In this document: in pieces, positions 51,664 through 60,041 of the stretch
Numbering within the stretch: the stretch's first letter is position 1
Layout of the letters: each line of letters begins with the position of its first letter
Assembly (NCBI RefSeq): GCF_002860325.1
Contig: NZ_PKOJ01000005.1
Span: 62,001-126,000 of the forward strand
Source of the DNA: Neptunicoccus cionae
GTDB lineage: Bacteria; Pseudomonadota; Alphaproteobacteria; Rhodobacterales; Rhodobacteraceae
Reading direction: 5' to 3'
Length of the DNA: 64,000 nucleotides
Notes under the pieces: model-generated
What the model was told of the DNA's origin: nothing
The model's database searches: none
Seen by the model: the letters and a program-made list of their open reading frames with translations, nothing else
Program-made: the position numbers and the translations under genes

Positions 51664-51692
51664 TTCACCCCTTTGATATTAGAGGTTCTGCT

Positions 51693-52178
51693 ATGAACAG
51701 AAGTTCCACCCGGATTATTGCCAGTCTGTCCCTGTGGCTGGGCGGGATAAGCATAGCTCTTATGGCGCTTATGACTGTTGCGGATGTCATCTTGCGATAT
51801 GTTTTCCTGTCACCGTTTCCTGGCACCAGCGAGCACACCCAGCTGCTGATGGCTGTGATTGTTTTCAGCGGCCTTGTTCTTGTTACGCGGGAAGGTACGC
51901 ACATTGTGGTCTCCCTGTTTGAGGGGGCCATAAACCGCATTGCTCCAAAACTTTATGACCGGATCTATGTTGCGGCAAATGTGCTGGGGCTGGGGCTGAT
52001 TATCTACGCGATGTTTGTCGGCACCCGCGATATGTACGAATATGAGGAAGAGACACTGGTGATGGAATATCCGCTGGTGTACCTCGGCGGATTTATTGTC
52101 CTTCTCCTTGTTCTCGCTTTTTTTCAACTGAAGCATCTTGCTATGCACGGACCTTCGGGTCACGAGCAGATAGATTAG
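51693..52178 (+). CDS. dctQ: TRAP transporter small permease (DctQ)
   Basis: A 161-residue four-helix DctQ: MTVADVILRYVFLSPFPGTS after helix 1, then VTREGTHIVVSLFEGAINRI with the histidine after helix 2. Closely related in layout to the DctQ at 63 kb, including the EYEEETLVMEYP / EYPEESIVLQIP loop. A 9-bp gap separates it from dctM. Confidence 0.92.
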   Translation: MNRSSTRIIASLSLWLGGISIALMALMTVADVILRYVFLSPFPGTSEHTQLLMAVIVFSGLVLVTREGTHIVVSLFEGAINRIAPKLYDRIYVAANVLGLGLIIYAMFVGTRDMYEYEEETLVMEYPLVYLGGFIVLLLVLAFFQLKHLAMHGPSGHEQID

Positions 52179-52187
52179 GATCGCCCC

Positions 52188-53489
52188 ATGACTCTTGCAC
52201 TTATCGGCATCGGTGCTGTTCTCTTCCTTAGCGTGATTGGCGTACCTCTTGCTTTTGCAACTTTGTTTGTAGGTGTGGCAGGCATTACCTATCTGCGCAG
52301 CTTTGATGCGGCGATCGGGATCACCGGTCAATGGATCATGGAAAGCTCTATGAGTTACGGCCTGTCGGTCGTGCCATTGTTTATCCTGATGGGGGCCTTT
52401 ATTCACCGCTCTGGCATTTCGGAAGAACTTTACGATGCGTCCTATGCATGGCTTGGGCATTTTCGCGGGGGTCTTGCCATGTCCACTGTCTTTGCCTGCG
52501 CCGGATTTGCCGCGGTATGCGGGTCATCCCTTGCAACGGCGGCTACGATGGGGCGGGTAGCAATGCCGCCAATGCGCAAGTTCAATTATGATGACGGTTT
52601 GTCGACTGGCACGATTGCAGCGGGGGGCACATTGGGCATTATGATCCCGCCGTCAGTGCCGATGGTGATCTATGCGATCATTGTTTCGGAAGATATAGGC
52701 GCGTTGTTCATCGGAGGTATTGTGCCCGGTTTGCTGCTGGTGTCCCTGTTTTTGGTCGCAATCGCAATCCTTGTGCGGCTCAAGCCCGGTTTGGGTCCAG
52801 CGGGCGAACGGCTCCCGATTAAGGAGAGGTTCAGAAAGTCACTGGGGGTCTACCCCATTATCGGACTATTTATGATTGTGCTTGGCGGGATTTATTCGGG
52901 TATCTTCACTCCGACCGAAAGTGCAGCAGTTGGTGCTGTGGGCGCTTATCTGTTTGCCCTTGCACGGGGACACATGCGCAGTTTCAAGGAACTGGCAGGG
53001 GTTCTTGGCGAAACCGTGCGCACGACTGCTATGATTTTCGCAATCCTGTTCTGCGGCCTGATCATGGCCCAGTTCGTAAACCTTACAGGGCTACCATTCG
53101 AACTGGTGGACATTGTGACCGGCGACAATGCAGCCATCAGTGCAACAGCCTTGATTATCGGGATCTGCGTAATCTGTGTGGTCATGGGTATGATATTCGA
53201 AGCGCTCGGGATCCTGCTTTTGGTGGTGCCGGTATTTCTGCCCTCACTTGAAGCATTGGACGTTGATATGATCTGGTTCGGTATCATTATCATTCTGGTG
53301 GTCGAATTGGGACTGATTACACCACCGATCGGGATGAATGTGTTTACGGTCAAAGCGGTTGTACCCGATGTTCCGTTGACCCGTATCTTTGCCGGAGTAA
53401 CGCCGTTTATCATCGCGATGCTGCTGGGCCTGTTCCTGATATTCCAGTTTCCGGTGATTGCGACATGGCTTCCCGACTTTATGCGTTAG
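52188..53489 (+). CDS. dctM: TRAP transporter large permease (DctM)
   Basis: A 433-residue DctM permease. Signature loops: FAAVCGSSLATAATMGRVAM, GGTLGIMIPPSVPMVIYAII and LGLITPPIGMNVFTVKAVVP. It is highly similar over its first 160 residues to the truncated DctM at the window end, so the two TRAP systems are paralogs. It closes the long plus-strand operon that begins at 42.9 kb and converges on a LysR gene 52 bp away. Confidence 0.94.
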   Translation: MTLALIGIGAVLFLSVIGVPLAFATLFVGVAGITYLRSFDAAIGITGQWIMESSMSYGLSVVPLFILMGAFIHRSGISEELYDASYAWLGHFRGGLAMSTVFACAGFAAVCGSSLATAATMGRVAMPPMRKFNYDDGLSTGTIAAGGTLGIMIPPSVPMVIYAIIVSEDIGALFIGGIVPGLLLVSLFLVAIAILVRLKPGLGPAGERLPIKERFRKSLGVYPIIGLFMIVLGGIYSGIFTPTESAAVGAVGAYLFALARGHMRSFKELAGVLGETVRTTAMIFAILFCGLIMAQFVNLTGLPFELVDIVTGDNAAISATALIIGICVICVVMGMIFEALGILLLVVPVFLPSLEALDVDMIWFGIIIILVVELGLITPPIGMNVFTVKAVVPDVPLTRIFAGVTPFIIAMLLGLFLIFQFPVIATWLPDFMR

Positions 53490-53540
53490 TTCCGTATCAC
53501 GGTATCCAGCGCGGCAAATCGACGGAAGAGTTTTTAAGTT

Positions 53541-54434
53541 TCACAGCATCAAACCTGAACGATGCGTTATCAGGTGATCAATTAACCGTCGTGTCAGGGC
53601 TTTTTGCGGGCCGATGTCCGGCCATACAGCGTAAATGCCCAACGTCGGTAGGTTCCAATCCGGGAGTACGCGAACCAATTGCCCCTGTTCGATTTCCTGC
53701 TCGATTACACTTTTTGGGAGATGCCAGATACCAAGCCCCGCCAGTACCGCAGCCTTGGCAGCATTCACGGTGTTCACTTCTATACGCATGTTGGTTGGAC
53801 TGATGCTCACCGATTGGTCTTTACGTTCCAGGGTTATCAAGCTTGGAATTTGCGTCACGGCGATGAAGTCATGGGTTTCAAGATCTTGGGGCGTCCCTAT
53901 GGGTTTGCGCGCTGAGAGATATTCCGGCGAGGCGACCAGTAAACGTTCAAAATCGGCGATACGGCGATTTCTTAGGCTGCTGCTGCGTAAAGTGCCCAAC
54001 CGGATCGCCAGATCAAACCCGTCCTTTACCAGATCGGTCGGCATGTCGCTGCACTGCAGGGATATCGCAACCATTGGATGCATCCGGGCAAACCCCCATA
54101 ATGCTTGGTGTAGTTTACTATGTTCGCCGAAAGCCGGCATCGCCACATGCAGCGCACCGACCGGTTCCTCGTTACCGGCATGGATCGCGTCAAGGGCTTC
54201 TTCGCCTGCGGCCACCATGCGGCGGGCCGGATCAAGGGCGATTTGGCCTTCCGGAGTCAAAGACATCGACCGCGTCGAGCGAAAGAATAGCGTGACTCCC
54301 TGACGTTCCTCGAGTCGGGAAAGATGGTGACTGATAACAGACGTTGAAAGCTTTAACCGACGTCCCGCCGCGCTCAGGCTTCCCGTGTCAGCGATGGCCA
54401 CAAAGACGGCGAGGCTGCGGTAGTCTTCGATCAT
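53541..54434 (-). CDS. LysR family transcriptional regulator
   Basis: A 297-residue LysR of the CrgA/AaeR-like branch. HTH: MIEDYRSLAVFVAIADTGSL, then STSVISHHLSRLEERQGVTL (recognition helix), and effector domain with LHVAMPAFGEHSKLH and DLAIRLGTLRSSSLRNRRIA. It is divergent from the DUF2218 gene across 94 bp and is the likely regulator of the DUF2218-SnoaL-SnoaL-NmrA-YedZ-like gene set. The ligand may be a redox-active or phenolic compound, by analogy with relatives; this is inference. Confidence 0.9.
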   Translation of the reverse strand: MIEDYRSLAVFVAIADTGSLSAAGRRLKLSTSVISHHLSRLEERQGVTLFFRSTRSMSLTPEGQIALDPARRMVAAGEEALDAIHAGNEEPVGALHVAMPAFGEHSKLHQALWGFARMHPMVAISLQCSDMPTDLVKDGFDLAIRLGTLRSSSLRNRRIADFERLLVASPEYLSARKPIGTPQDLETHDFIAVTQIPSLITLERKDQSVSISPTNMRIEVNTVNAAKAAVLAGLGIWHLPKSVIEQEIEQGQLVRVLPDWNLPTLGIYAVWPDIGPQKALTRRLIDHLITHRSGLML

Positions 54435-54453
54435 CTTTCTAATTCCTGTAAAA

Positions 54454-54481
54454 GTGATTTCTTGACAATTGGGATAATCAC
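54454..54481. promoter_or_regulatory. Candidate LysR site and promoter elements upstream of DUF2218 gene
   Basis: GTGATT (54454-54459) and AATCAC (54476-54481) form an inverted repeat with a 16-base spacer containing TTGACA and GATAAT. The two hexamers are too close to act as one -35/-10 pair, so they may serve opposite or alternative promoters. The site starts 20 bp upstream of the lysR ATG. Confidence 0.45.
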
Positions 54482-54528
54482 AAAGGTGGATCTTGTCTAT
54501 TTATGTTTTCAACACACAGGAGGTAGCA

Positions 54529-54822
54529 ATGTTTGAAAGCAATGCAAAATTTACAACCGAACGGGCCAGCGGATATTTGCAACAACTTTGCAAGCATTTC
54601 GCGCACAAGATTGAGGTGGAGTTTGATCCCGAGGCTGGAGTGATCAGATTTCCGTTCGGCCAGTGCAAACTGACTGCCGAAGGAGATATTTTGGAGCTTA
54701 CGGTCAGTGCCGAAACGCAAAGCGACCTCACCAAAACATGCCGTGTGATCAGCAGCCATCTTGAACGGTTTGCCTTCCGTGAAAATCCAAAGATTGAGTG
54801 GCGCCCTGTCTCCGCAACTTGA
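54529..54822 (+). CDS. DUF2218 domain protein
   Basis: A 97-residue protein started at the ATG preceded by AGGAGG. The sequence ERASGYLQQLCKHFAHKIEV, EFDPEAGVIRF and VISSHLERFAFRENP follows the DUF2218 profile end to end. Family members are small soluble proteins often found next to siderophore, iron-uptake or redox genes; no biochemical function is established. It begins the plus-strand group after the divergent LysR and is followed 44 bp later by an exported SnoaL-like gene. Confidence 0.85.
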   Translation: MFESNAKFTTERASGYLQQLCKHFAHKIEVEFDPEAGVIRFPFGQCKLTAEGDILELTVSAETQSDLTKTCRVISSHLERFAFRENPKIEWRPVSAT

Positions 54823-54866
54823 CGCCAAACTTACAGTCCAACCCCAACCAAAAACTGGAAGATAAC

Positions 54867-55337
54867 ATGACAATAAAGACACTATTCGCATCTGCAGCCT
54901 TCGCTGCTCTCGCAACCGGCGCAGTCGCCAACGACAAGGCCACTGTGACTACATTTTACGAATTGCTGAGCAACCCTGGCTCTCAGGATCACGTAGCTGC
55001 ATTCCAAGCCGCGACTTCCAAGGACTGGATCAGCGTGGGTGACTACTCCGGCAACACCAAAACCCGCGAGGCGTTTCTGGGCCAGCTGGGTGGTTTCGCA
55101 CAACTGATGCCTGATCTGAACTGGGCTATTCAGGACATGCACCAAGACGGGGACACCTTTGTTGTGCGCAGCCGCGCAACGGGTACGCCAGTGGCACCCT
55201 TCTTTGGTGTTGATGGCCAGGGCCGCAGCTTTGACATCATGACCATCGACATCCACGAATTGGAAGACGGCGTCATCACGCGAACCTACCATGTCGAAGA
55301 CTGGGCAGGCGCACTGCAACAGCTTTCCGGTAAATAA
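54867..55337 (+). CDS. Exported SnoaL/NTF2-like protein
   Basis: A 156-residue protein with a Sec signal peptide (MTIKTLFASAAFAALATGAV, cleavage near AVA-ND at 21) and a mature NTF2-like cone fold: VTTFYELLSNPGSQDHVAAF, LPDLNWAIQDMHQDGDTFVV, GRSFDIMTIDIHELEDGVIT. The pattern resembles SnoaL-type ester cyclases and ketosteroid-isomerase-like proteins, but a periplasmic location is unusual for these. Catalytic residues cannot be assigned. It is the first of two exported NTF2-like genes in a row, separated by a small hairpin. Confidence 0.82.
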   Translation: MTIKTLFASAAFAALATGAVANDKATVTTFYELLSNPGSQDHVAAFQAATSKDWISVGDYSGNTKTREAFLGQLGGFAQLMPDLNWAIQDMHQDGDTFVVRSRATGTPVAPFFGVDGQGRSFDIMTIDIHELEDGVITRTYHVEDWAGALQQLSGK

Positions 55338-55350
55338 ACAAACAGGTAAC

Positions 55351-55370
55351 GGCCCGGAGCAATTCGGGCC
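55351..55370 (+). terminator. Intercistronic hairpin after first SnoaL-like gene
   Basis: GGCCCG (55351-55356) and CGGGCC (55365-55370) form a 6-bp stem around an 8-base loop, 13 bp past the stop. A smaller version of the hairpins found after binding-protein genes. Confidence 0.6.
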
Positions 55371-55391
55371 AACACCACGCAGGAGCACATC

Positions 55392-55883
55392 ATGCATCGT
55401 AGAACATTATTCAAAACATCCCTCGGCGCGGCACTTGCGCTGATGCTTGGCACGCAGGCAGGAGCACAAGACATGGACGAAACAACACAAGCCAGCTTTG
55501 ACACTGTCATGGCCTTTATGGGCGCGATGGGCAGCGGTGATATTGAAGCAATGGGCCGTCTGATGGCTGATGATATGGTCTGGCACAGTGAAGGCGATAC
55601 GACATTGCCTTGGGTTGGCGAGACAGTTGGCAAAGAAGCCATTTTTAAATTCCTTGGCATCTTTTCTGCCAACTTCCAGACCACCAAATGGGAAAACACC
55701 GATGCCTTCGCTTCTGGCGATACGGTTGCAGTGTTTGGACGTATGAACGGTATCACCACCCACAGCGGCAAAGAAATCGGCGAATTCACGTTCGCCCTGC
55801 GTGCCAAAGTGCGTGATGGTCAGGTGGTTCTGTGGAATTGGTTCGAAGACAGTTTTGCGATCAGCCAAGCCTACCACGGTTAA
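55392..55883 (+). CDS. Exported SnoaL/NTF2-like protein, possible Tat substrate
   Basis: A 163-residue NTF2-like protein. The N-terminus MHRRTLFKTSLGAALALMLG has an RRTLFK twin-arginine-like motif and cleavage near AGA-QD (about 26), so Tat export is possible. Mature part: FDTVMAFMGAMGSGDIEAMG, MADDMVWHSEGDTTLPWVGE, FALRAKVRDGQVVLWNWFED, typical of the SnoaL-like limonene-epoxide-hydrolase/KSI fold. A Tat route would imply cytoplasmic folding or cofactor loading. Preceded by AGGAG. Function unknown; paired with the preceding paralog and with a downstream NAD(P)H reductase. Confidence 0.82.
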   Translation: MHRRTLFKTSLGAALALMLGTQAGAQDMDETTQASFDTVMAFMGAMGSGDIEAMGRLMADDMVWHSEGDTTLPWVGETVGKEAIFKFLGIFSANFQTTKWENTDAFASGDTVAVFGRMNGITTHSGKEIGEFTFALRAKVRDGQVVLWNWFEDSFAISQAYHG

Positions 55884-55893
55884 GAATTCTATC

Positions 55894-55920
55894 AGGCGGG
55901 CGTCTTCTGCGCCCGCCTGC
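55894..55920 (+). terminator. Intercistronic hairpin after second SnoaL-like gene
   Basis: CAGGCGGGCG (55894-55903) pairs perfectly with CGCCCGCCTG (55911-55920) around a 7-base loop, 11 bp after the stop and just before the ribosome-binding site of the next gene. Same arrangement as at the transporter operons. Confidence 0.72.
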
Positions 55921-55934
55921 CGCAGGAGAGGACC

Positions 55935-56786
55935 ATGCCGATGACCATCGCAGTAACAGCCGTATCCGGCCAACTTGGCGGCGCGATTGCCCGCAATCTG
56001 ATGGCACGGTTGAGCGGTGAAACCGTCATCGGCCTTGCCCGCACCCCTGCGAATGCAAAGGGTCTTGGTATCGAAATCCGACCCGGTGATTACGGAAACC
56101 CGGAACAGTTGCGCACATCACTAAGTGGCGTTGATACGGTGTTACTGGTGTCCGGAATGGACGCCCCGGACGCGCGTATTCAACAGCACCGCAATGTAAT
56201 TAAGGCGGCCAAGGCTGCAGGCGTTAAAAAGATCGTTTACACCAGCATTCAAGGTGCGGAAGAAGGCACCGCTTTTTCGCCCGTCGTGCAAAGCAACCGC
56301 CAGACCGAGGCCGATGTGCGCGACAGCGGGCTTGCCTATGCCATCGGGCGTAACGGCATCTATATTGAACCGGACGTGGAATATATCGATAGCTACAAAG
56401 CCAGAGGTAAAATCGCCAACAGTGCTGGTACGGGCAGATGCGGTTACACAACCCGATCCGAATTGGCCCATGCTTACGCCTGCCTTTTGACCAGCGACAC
56501 ATTTAACGGCCAGACGTTTAACCTGTGGGGTGCAGCCATCACACAACCCGAGCTTGCCCGATATATGAACGATGCTTTCGGCACGTCGCTGACCTACCAC
56601 GAGATGACGACTGAAGAATTTGTCGCGGATCGCACCGCCGAACTTGGCGATTTCATCGGCCCGATCATCGGCGGCATTTATGAAGGTATTCGTCGCGGCG
56701 TCTATGAAGTGCCCAGCGATTTTGAAACTGTTGCTGGCAGGCCTCACCAAAGCTGGACCGACTACTTCGGATCCCTAGTGAGTTGA
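55935..56786 (+). CDS. NmrA/QorB-like NAD(P)-binding reductase
   Basis: A 283-residue atypical SDR. The N-terminal MTIAVTAVSGQLGGAIARNL holds the NmrA-type T/S-G-x-L-G-x2 cofactor site, followed by NAKGLGIEIRPGDYGNPEQL and DTVLLVSGMDAPDARIQQHR, all typical of QorB (quinone oxidoreductase 2) relatives. No Y-x3-K catalytic pair is expected in this family. CAGGAG precedes the ATG; an in-frame ATG 6 bases later is an alternative. It probably reduces quinones or acts as an NADPH sensor in the cytosol. Downstream is the haem membrane protein. Confidence 0.87.
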   Translation: MPMTIAVTAVSGQLGGAIARNLMARLSGETVIGLARTPANAKGLGIEIRPGDYGNPEQLRTSLSGVDTVLLVSGMDAPDARIQQHRNVIKAAKAAGVKKIVYTSIQGAEEGTAFSPVVQSNRQTEADVRDSGLAYAIGRNGIYIEPDVEYIDSYKARGKIANSAGTGRCGYTTRSELAHAYACLLTSDTFNGQTFNLWGAAITQPELARYMNDAFGTSLTYHEMTTEEFVADRTAELGDFIGPIIGGIYEGIRRGVYEVPSDFETVAGRPHQSWTDYFGSLVS

Positions 56787-56854
56787 GCCTCCCTTTTTGC
56801 ATTGCAGCTCGAGTGCCTTATTCAGCCAAACGCCAAGTAACGAAAGTAACTTAA

Positions 56855-57460
56855 ATGTCCGTAACAAAATCGTTCTTTAATTCACCCTATACCTTTTGGG
56901 GCATACTGACCTTGCCCGCCATTCCAATGGTGATCGGCCTGTCTTCCGGCGATCCGGAAGTAATCCATGACCTGCTGCATCCGACTGGTGAATTTGCGGC
57001 AAGGTTCATGATTATCGCGATGATGATCACGCCATTGATGATGCTGTTTAAAGGCTGGCGCGGACCGCGTTGGCTGATGAAACGGCGGCGCTATCTTGGC
57101 GTTGCAGCATTTGCCTATGCGCTGGCACATACCGGCCTGTACCTTGTTGACGAAGGTGCGGTCGCCTTTACAGGAGGCGAAATTTCAAAGCTTTACATCT
57201 GGACCGGCTGGCTTGCCTTCCTGATCTTTGTGCCCTTGGCCATCACATCCACAGATGGTTGGATTCGCAAACTTGGACCCCGCTGGAAAACGCTTCAGCG
57301 CTTCGTTTACGGTGCGGCGGTGCTGACGCTTTTGCACTGGGCGGCCCTTCATGATTGGGGCGGTATAGCTGGCGCGATGGTGCATTTTGTGCCGCTTATT
57401 GCGCTGGAGGCCTATCGGCTGGGGTATAATTTGCGCCGCCAGCGGATGGGGATGTCTTGA
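56855..57460 (+). CDS. YedZ/MsrQ-like ferric-reductase-domain membrane protein
   Basis: A 201-residue membrane protein with about six hydrophobic segments and the ferric reductase-like transmembrane pattern: HPTGEFAARFMIIAMMITPL, RRRYLGVAAFAYALAHTGLY, TSTDGWIRKLGPRWKTLQRF, LTLLHWAALHD. His42, His92 and His161 are candidate haem ligands. MsrQ passes quinone or flavin-derived electrons to the periplasmic methionine sulfoxide reductase MsrP, but no msrP gene is nearby. The two exported SnoaL-like proteins are possible alternative periplasmic partners (inference). It ends the small operon. Confidence 0.85.
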   Translation: MSVTKSFFNSPYTFWGILTLPAIPMVIGLSSGDPEVIHDLLHPTGEFAARFMIIAMMITPLMMLFKGWRGPRWLMKRRRYLGVAAFAYALAHTGLYLVDEGAVAFTGGEISKLYIWTGWLAFLIFVPLAITSTDGWIRKLGPRWKTLQRFVYGAAVLTLLHWAALHDWGGIAGAMVHFVPLIALEAYRLGYNLRRQRMGMS

Positions 57461-57869
57461 ACGGAGAGGGCAAATGGAATTCTCCACATATTAGCGCTAT
57501 TCCCAAGCAAACCTGCCATATATCGGGCCGATTGCAATTAAGCCTAGTACCCTAAGAAAGGCCAACTAATCTTACGCTTGAGGGAATAGCGTCTGTCGCC
57601 AGCGTCAACTGCGGTTTGCGCTAAAACAACTGCTCAAAGGCGATACGAAATCACCGCATCATACGGTGCGTCCCAATATGGCAGTGCTCTTTAGACAATA
57701 ACCGTGTTTCCAGTTTTTCCGGTTAGACGTTCGACAGCATCGCTGCAAACACGCCGCATGATTTCAACAACCCAATGAACTACTCGCTCTCTTAGGTTGG
57801 GTCACATTTGGACCACTCCACCCCAACGACGGACAGAATTTGTAACGCCTAGAGAAACTGCCCGAACCT
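57461..57869. other. Intergenic region without a supported gene
   Basis: This 409-bp stretch lies between the YedZ-like gene and the end of the P450 fusion gene (convergent). A weak CACCG/CGGTG hairpin is present near 57653-57670. The stretch around 57795-57840 reads like a possible old insertion-sequence end (TTTGGACCACTCCACCCC), but I see no partner end or transposase. No RNA gene or protein gene can be supported. Confidence 0.5.
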
Positions 57870-60041
57870 TCAAACGTCCAGTACAAGCCTCTTCGTTTTG
57901 GAACGTGAGCAGCAGACGGTTATTTGTGTATTCGCGGCTTTTTCCAGATCCGTTTGAACCAGATCGCGGTGGTCCGGCATGCCGGAAACTACCCGTGTCA
58001 GGCAGGTTCCGCAGACACCGGACTGACAGGAGACCTGCACGTGGATGCCGTTTTCTTCCAGCTTTTGCGCGATGGTTTCGCCCGGTTGGACATCGAAACT
58101 GCGTCCCGATTTTTGTGCAACCACGGTGAAGGGGGCGCCGTCGGTATTTACCTCTGCGCCAAACCGTTCCAGATGGATGCATTCCTCTGCCCAGCCTGCG
58201 GTTTGTGCCGAGGTGACAATGAAATCCATGAAGCCGTTGGGACCGCAGACATAGAGGTGACGATCTTTCGCAACCTTCTCCAAAACAGCGCTGATGTCGA
58301 GCTGCTGTTCCTTCGGGCCGGTATCTACATGGACCTGCACTTTGTCGTCAAACCGTGCCAGTTCTTGTGTGAAGGCCAGTCGATCTGCTGTTCGCCCGCA
58401 ATAGTGCATCTCCCATGATGCGCCAGCTTTCTCCAGTGCGTAGGCCATGCTCAGCATCGGGGTAATCCCGATGCCCCCTGCGAACAGAATGGTATGCGCT
58501 GCATCCTTTTGAATCGGAAAATTATTGCGCGGGCGTCCGATCCTGATCCGCTGACCCTGTTCAAAACCTGCGTGAATGGCCGCGGAGCCACCCCGCGATT
58601 TGGGATCCAGCAGGATGCCAAGCCGGTATTTGGAACTGTCGGCAGGATCACCGGTAAGCGAATACTGCCGGATGAGGCCGGACTTTACATAAACATCCAC
58701 ATGCGCACCTGCATCATAGCGGGGCAGGGCAGCGCCGTCTGCGGAGGTCAGGTCCAGCCCGATGATGCCTGTCGCCATATCAATGCGCGTAGCCACGATC
58801 ATATCCAGCCAAGGATTTTCGTTTGACCGGTTGCCAGTATCAGCCGTGTCTTCCAAGCCTTTTTCCAACAGGTGTACCTTAACCGGCATGCTGGCATAGG
58901 CGCGGATGGTATTGTTCATGGCCACGACCGGTTCGTCCAGCAGCTCGAAACGCTCCACCCGGCGGCGCAAGGCTTCCAGAAGCAAGATCATCTCGCGGCG
59001 GGCAAGGTGCATGCCCATGCACATATGAACGCCTTGGCCGAAGCCGAGATGATCGTGTACATCGCGGGTCACGTCGAAGCGGTCGGGATCGGGAAATTTG
59101 CGTTCGTCGCGGTTTGCCGAAGCATACATGACGATCACGCGCTTTCCGGCGGGGATCAGATGCCCTGCAATGTCACTGTCTTCCACAACGTACCGTGTAA
59201 AGGCGCGGATCGGTGTCGCCATGCGCACGGCTTCTTCCACCGCGTTGGGGATCAGGGCCGCGTCCTTTCGGATCAGTTCCCATTGCGCGGGGTTTTCGGC
59301 GAAAAACCTGATGATCTGCCCCGTGGTCGAGATCGTCGTGTCAAGCGACGGGTTGATGTAGTCCCGCATCAGCTGGGCGCAGGTTTCATAGGAAATGCCG
59401 CGTTCTGCACCGACATCGAAAATCCGCTTGGCCCAGCCGCCTTCTTTCAGTTTTTCGGGGCGTCCGTATTCCTGCAGGAAGTCGCGCAGGTCTACAAGGT
59501 CTGCAAAGGCTTGTTCTGTGCGGGCGTTCTCGGTGCCAAACAGGTTGAATGTGGCAGACGCCCATTTCAGCATCTGAGCTGAATCAACGGCCTTTGGCAG
59601 ACCGACCAGTTCGGCAACAATCGTGACCGGCAGGTATTGTGCCAGATCGCTGACCGCATCAAATGTCCCGCGCGCGCACAGGGTGTCGATTAACCCGTTT
59701 GCGGCTTTCACCAACATCGGCTCGATTTCCTTTAGCGCACCGGGCAACAGGGGTTCTGAGGTCACAGCGCGGGTGCGGTCATGTTCTGGCGGATCGGAAT
59801 TAAGTGTCGAGCCGACCAGAATGTCGTTTACCTTGGGAATTGGCGACACCCCGCGAGAGCTTACAAAACGCAGAGGCTGTCGCAGCACTGCGCTGACTTC
59901 GTCATATCTGGGCAGAGCATAAAGATCATGTTGCGGCAGATACACCACCGGACCAATTGCGCGCATTTTTTCATAAACGGGGTAGGGGTCCTGAATAACC
60001 TCGTCCGAATAAAAATCTATGCCGTAGGACGGTATGCTCAT
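57870..60041 (-). CDS. Self-sufficient cytochrome P450 fused to phthalate-dioxygenase-type reductase
   Basis: A 723-residue fusion. Residues about 1-395 are a P450: ExxR at 270-273, haem loop HLGFGQGVHMCMG with Cys341 as ligand, and I-helix NPSLDTT (230-236), where Pro-Ser replaces the usual Ala-Gly before the catalytic Asp-Thr. Residues about 408-620 are an FMN/NAD(P)H reductase (RQYS 458-461, GGIGITPM 522-529, VCGP), and the tail is a plant-type ferredoxin (C672, C677, C680, and C710 or C711). This layout is that of CYP116B-type enzymes, but the haem domain looks closer to aromatic-acid P450s (CYP199-like), so it may represent another fusion family. It overlaps the SDR stop by ATGA and shares a regulator region with a divergent LysR. 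Likely aromatic hydroxylation or O-demethylation. Confidence 0.93.
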   Translation of the reverse strand: MSIPSYGIDFYSDEVIQDPYPVYEKMRAIGPVVYLPQHDLYALPRYDEVSAVLRQPLRFVSSRGVSPIPKVNDILVGSTLNSDPPEHDRTRAVTSEPLLPGALKEIEPMLVKAANGLIDTLCARGTFDAVSDLAQYLPVTIVAELVGLPKAVDSAQMLKWASATFNLFGTENARTEQAFADLVDLRDFLQEYGRPEKLKEGGWAKRIFDVGAERGISYETCAQLMRDYINPSLDTTISTTGQIIRFFAENPAQWELIRKDAALIPNAVEEAVRMATPIRAFTRYVVEDSDIAGHLIPAGKRVIVMYASANRDERKFPDPDRFDVTRDVHDHLGFGQGVHMCMGMHLARREMILLLEALRRRVERFELLDEPVVAMNNTIRAYASMPVKVHLLEKGLEDTADTGNRSNENPWLDMIVATRIDMATGIIGLDLTSADGAALPRYDAGAHVDVYVKSGLIRQYSLTGDPADSSKYRLGILLDPKSRGGSAAIHAGFEQGQRIRIGRPRNNFPIQKDAAHTILFAGGIGITPMLSMAYALEKAGASWEMHYCGRTADRLAFTQELARFDDKVQVHVDTGPKEQQLDISAVLEKVAKDRHLYVCGPNGFMDFIVTSAQTAGWAEECIHLERFGAEVNTDGAPFTVVAQKSGRSFDVQPGETIAQKLEENGIHVQVSCQSGVCGTCLTRVVSGMPDHRDLVQTDLEKAANTQITVCCSRSKTKRLVLDV

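Noticed and set aside
56855-57460. Naming the haem membrane protein MsrQ outright
   Set aside because: No msrP gene is adjacent in the window, and YedZ-like proteins exist with other partners, so only the family was called.
57795-57840. Sequence resembling an insertion-sequence end (TTTGGACCACTCCACCCC)
   Set aside because: No transposase, second end or target duplication is visible in the surrounding intergenic DNA; it could be a remnant but cannot be supported.
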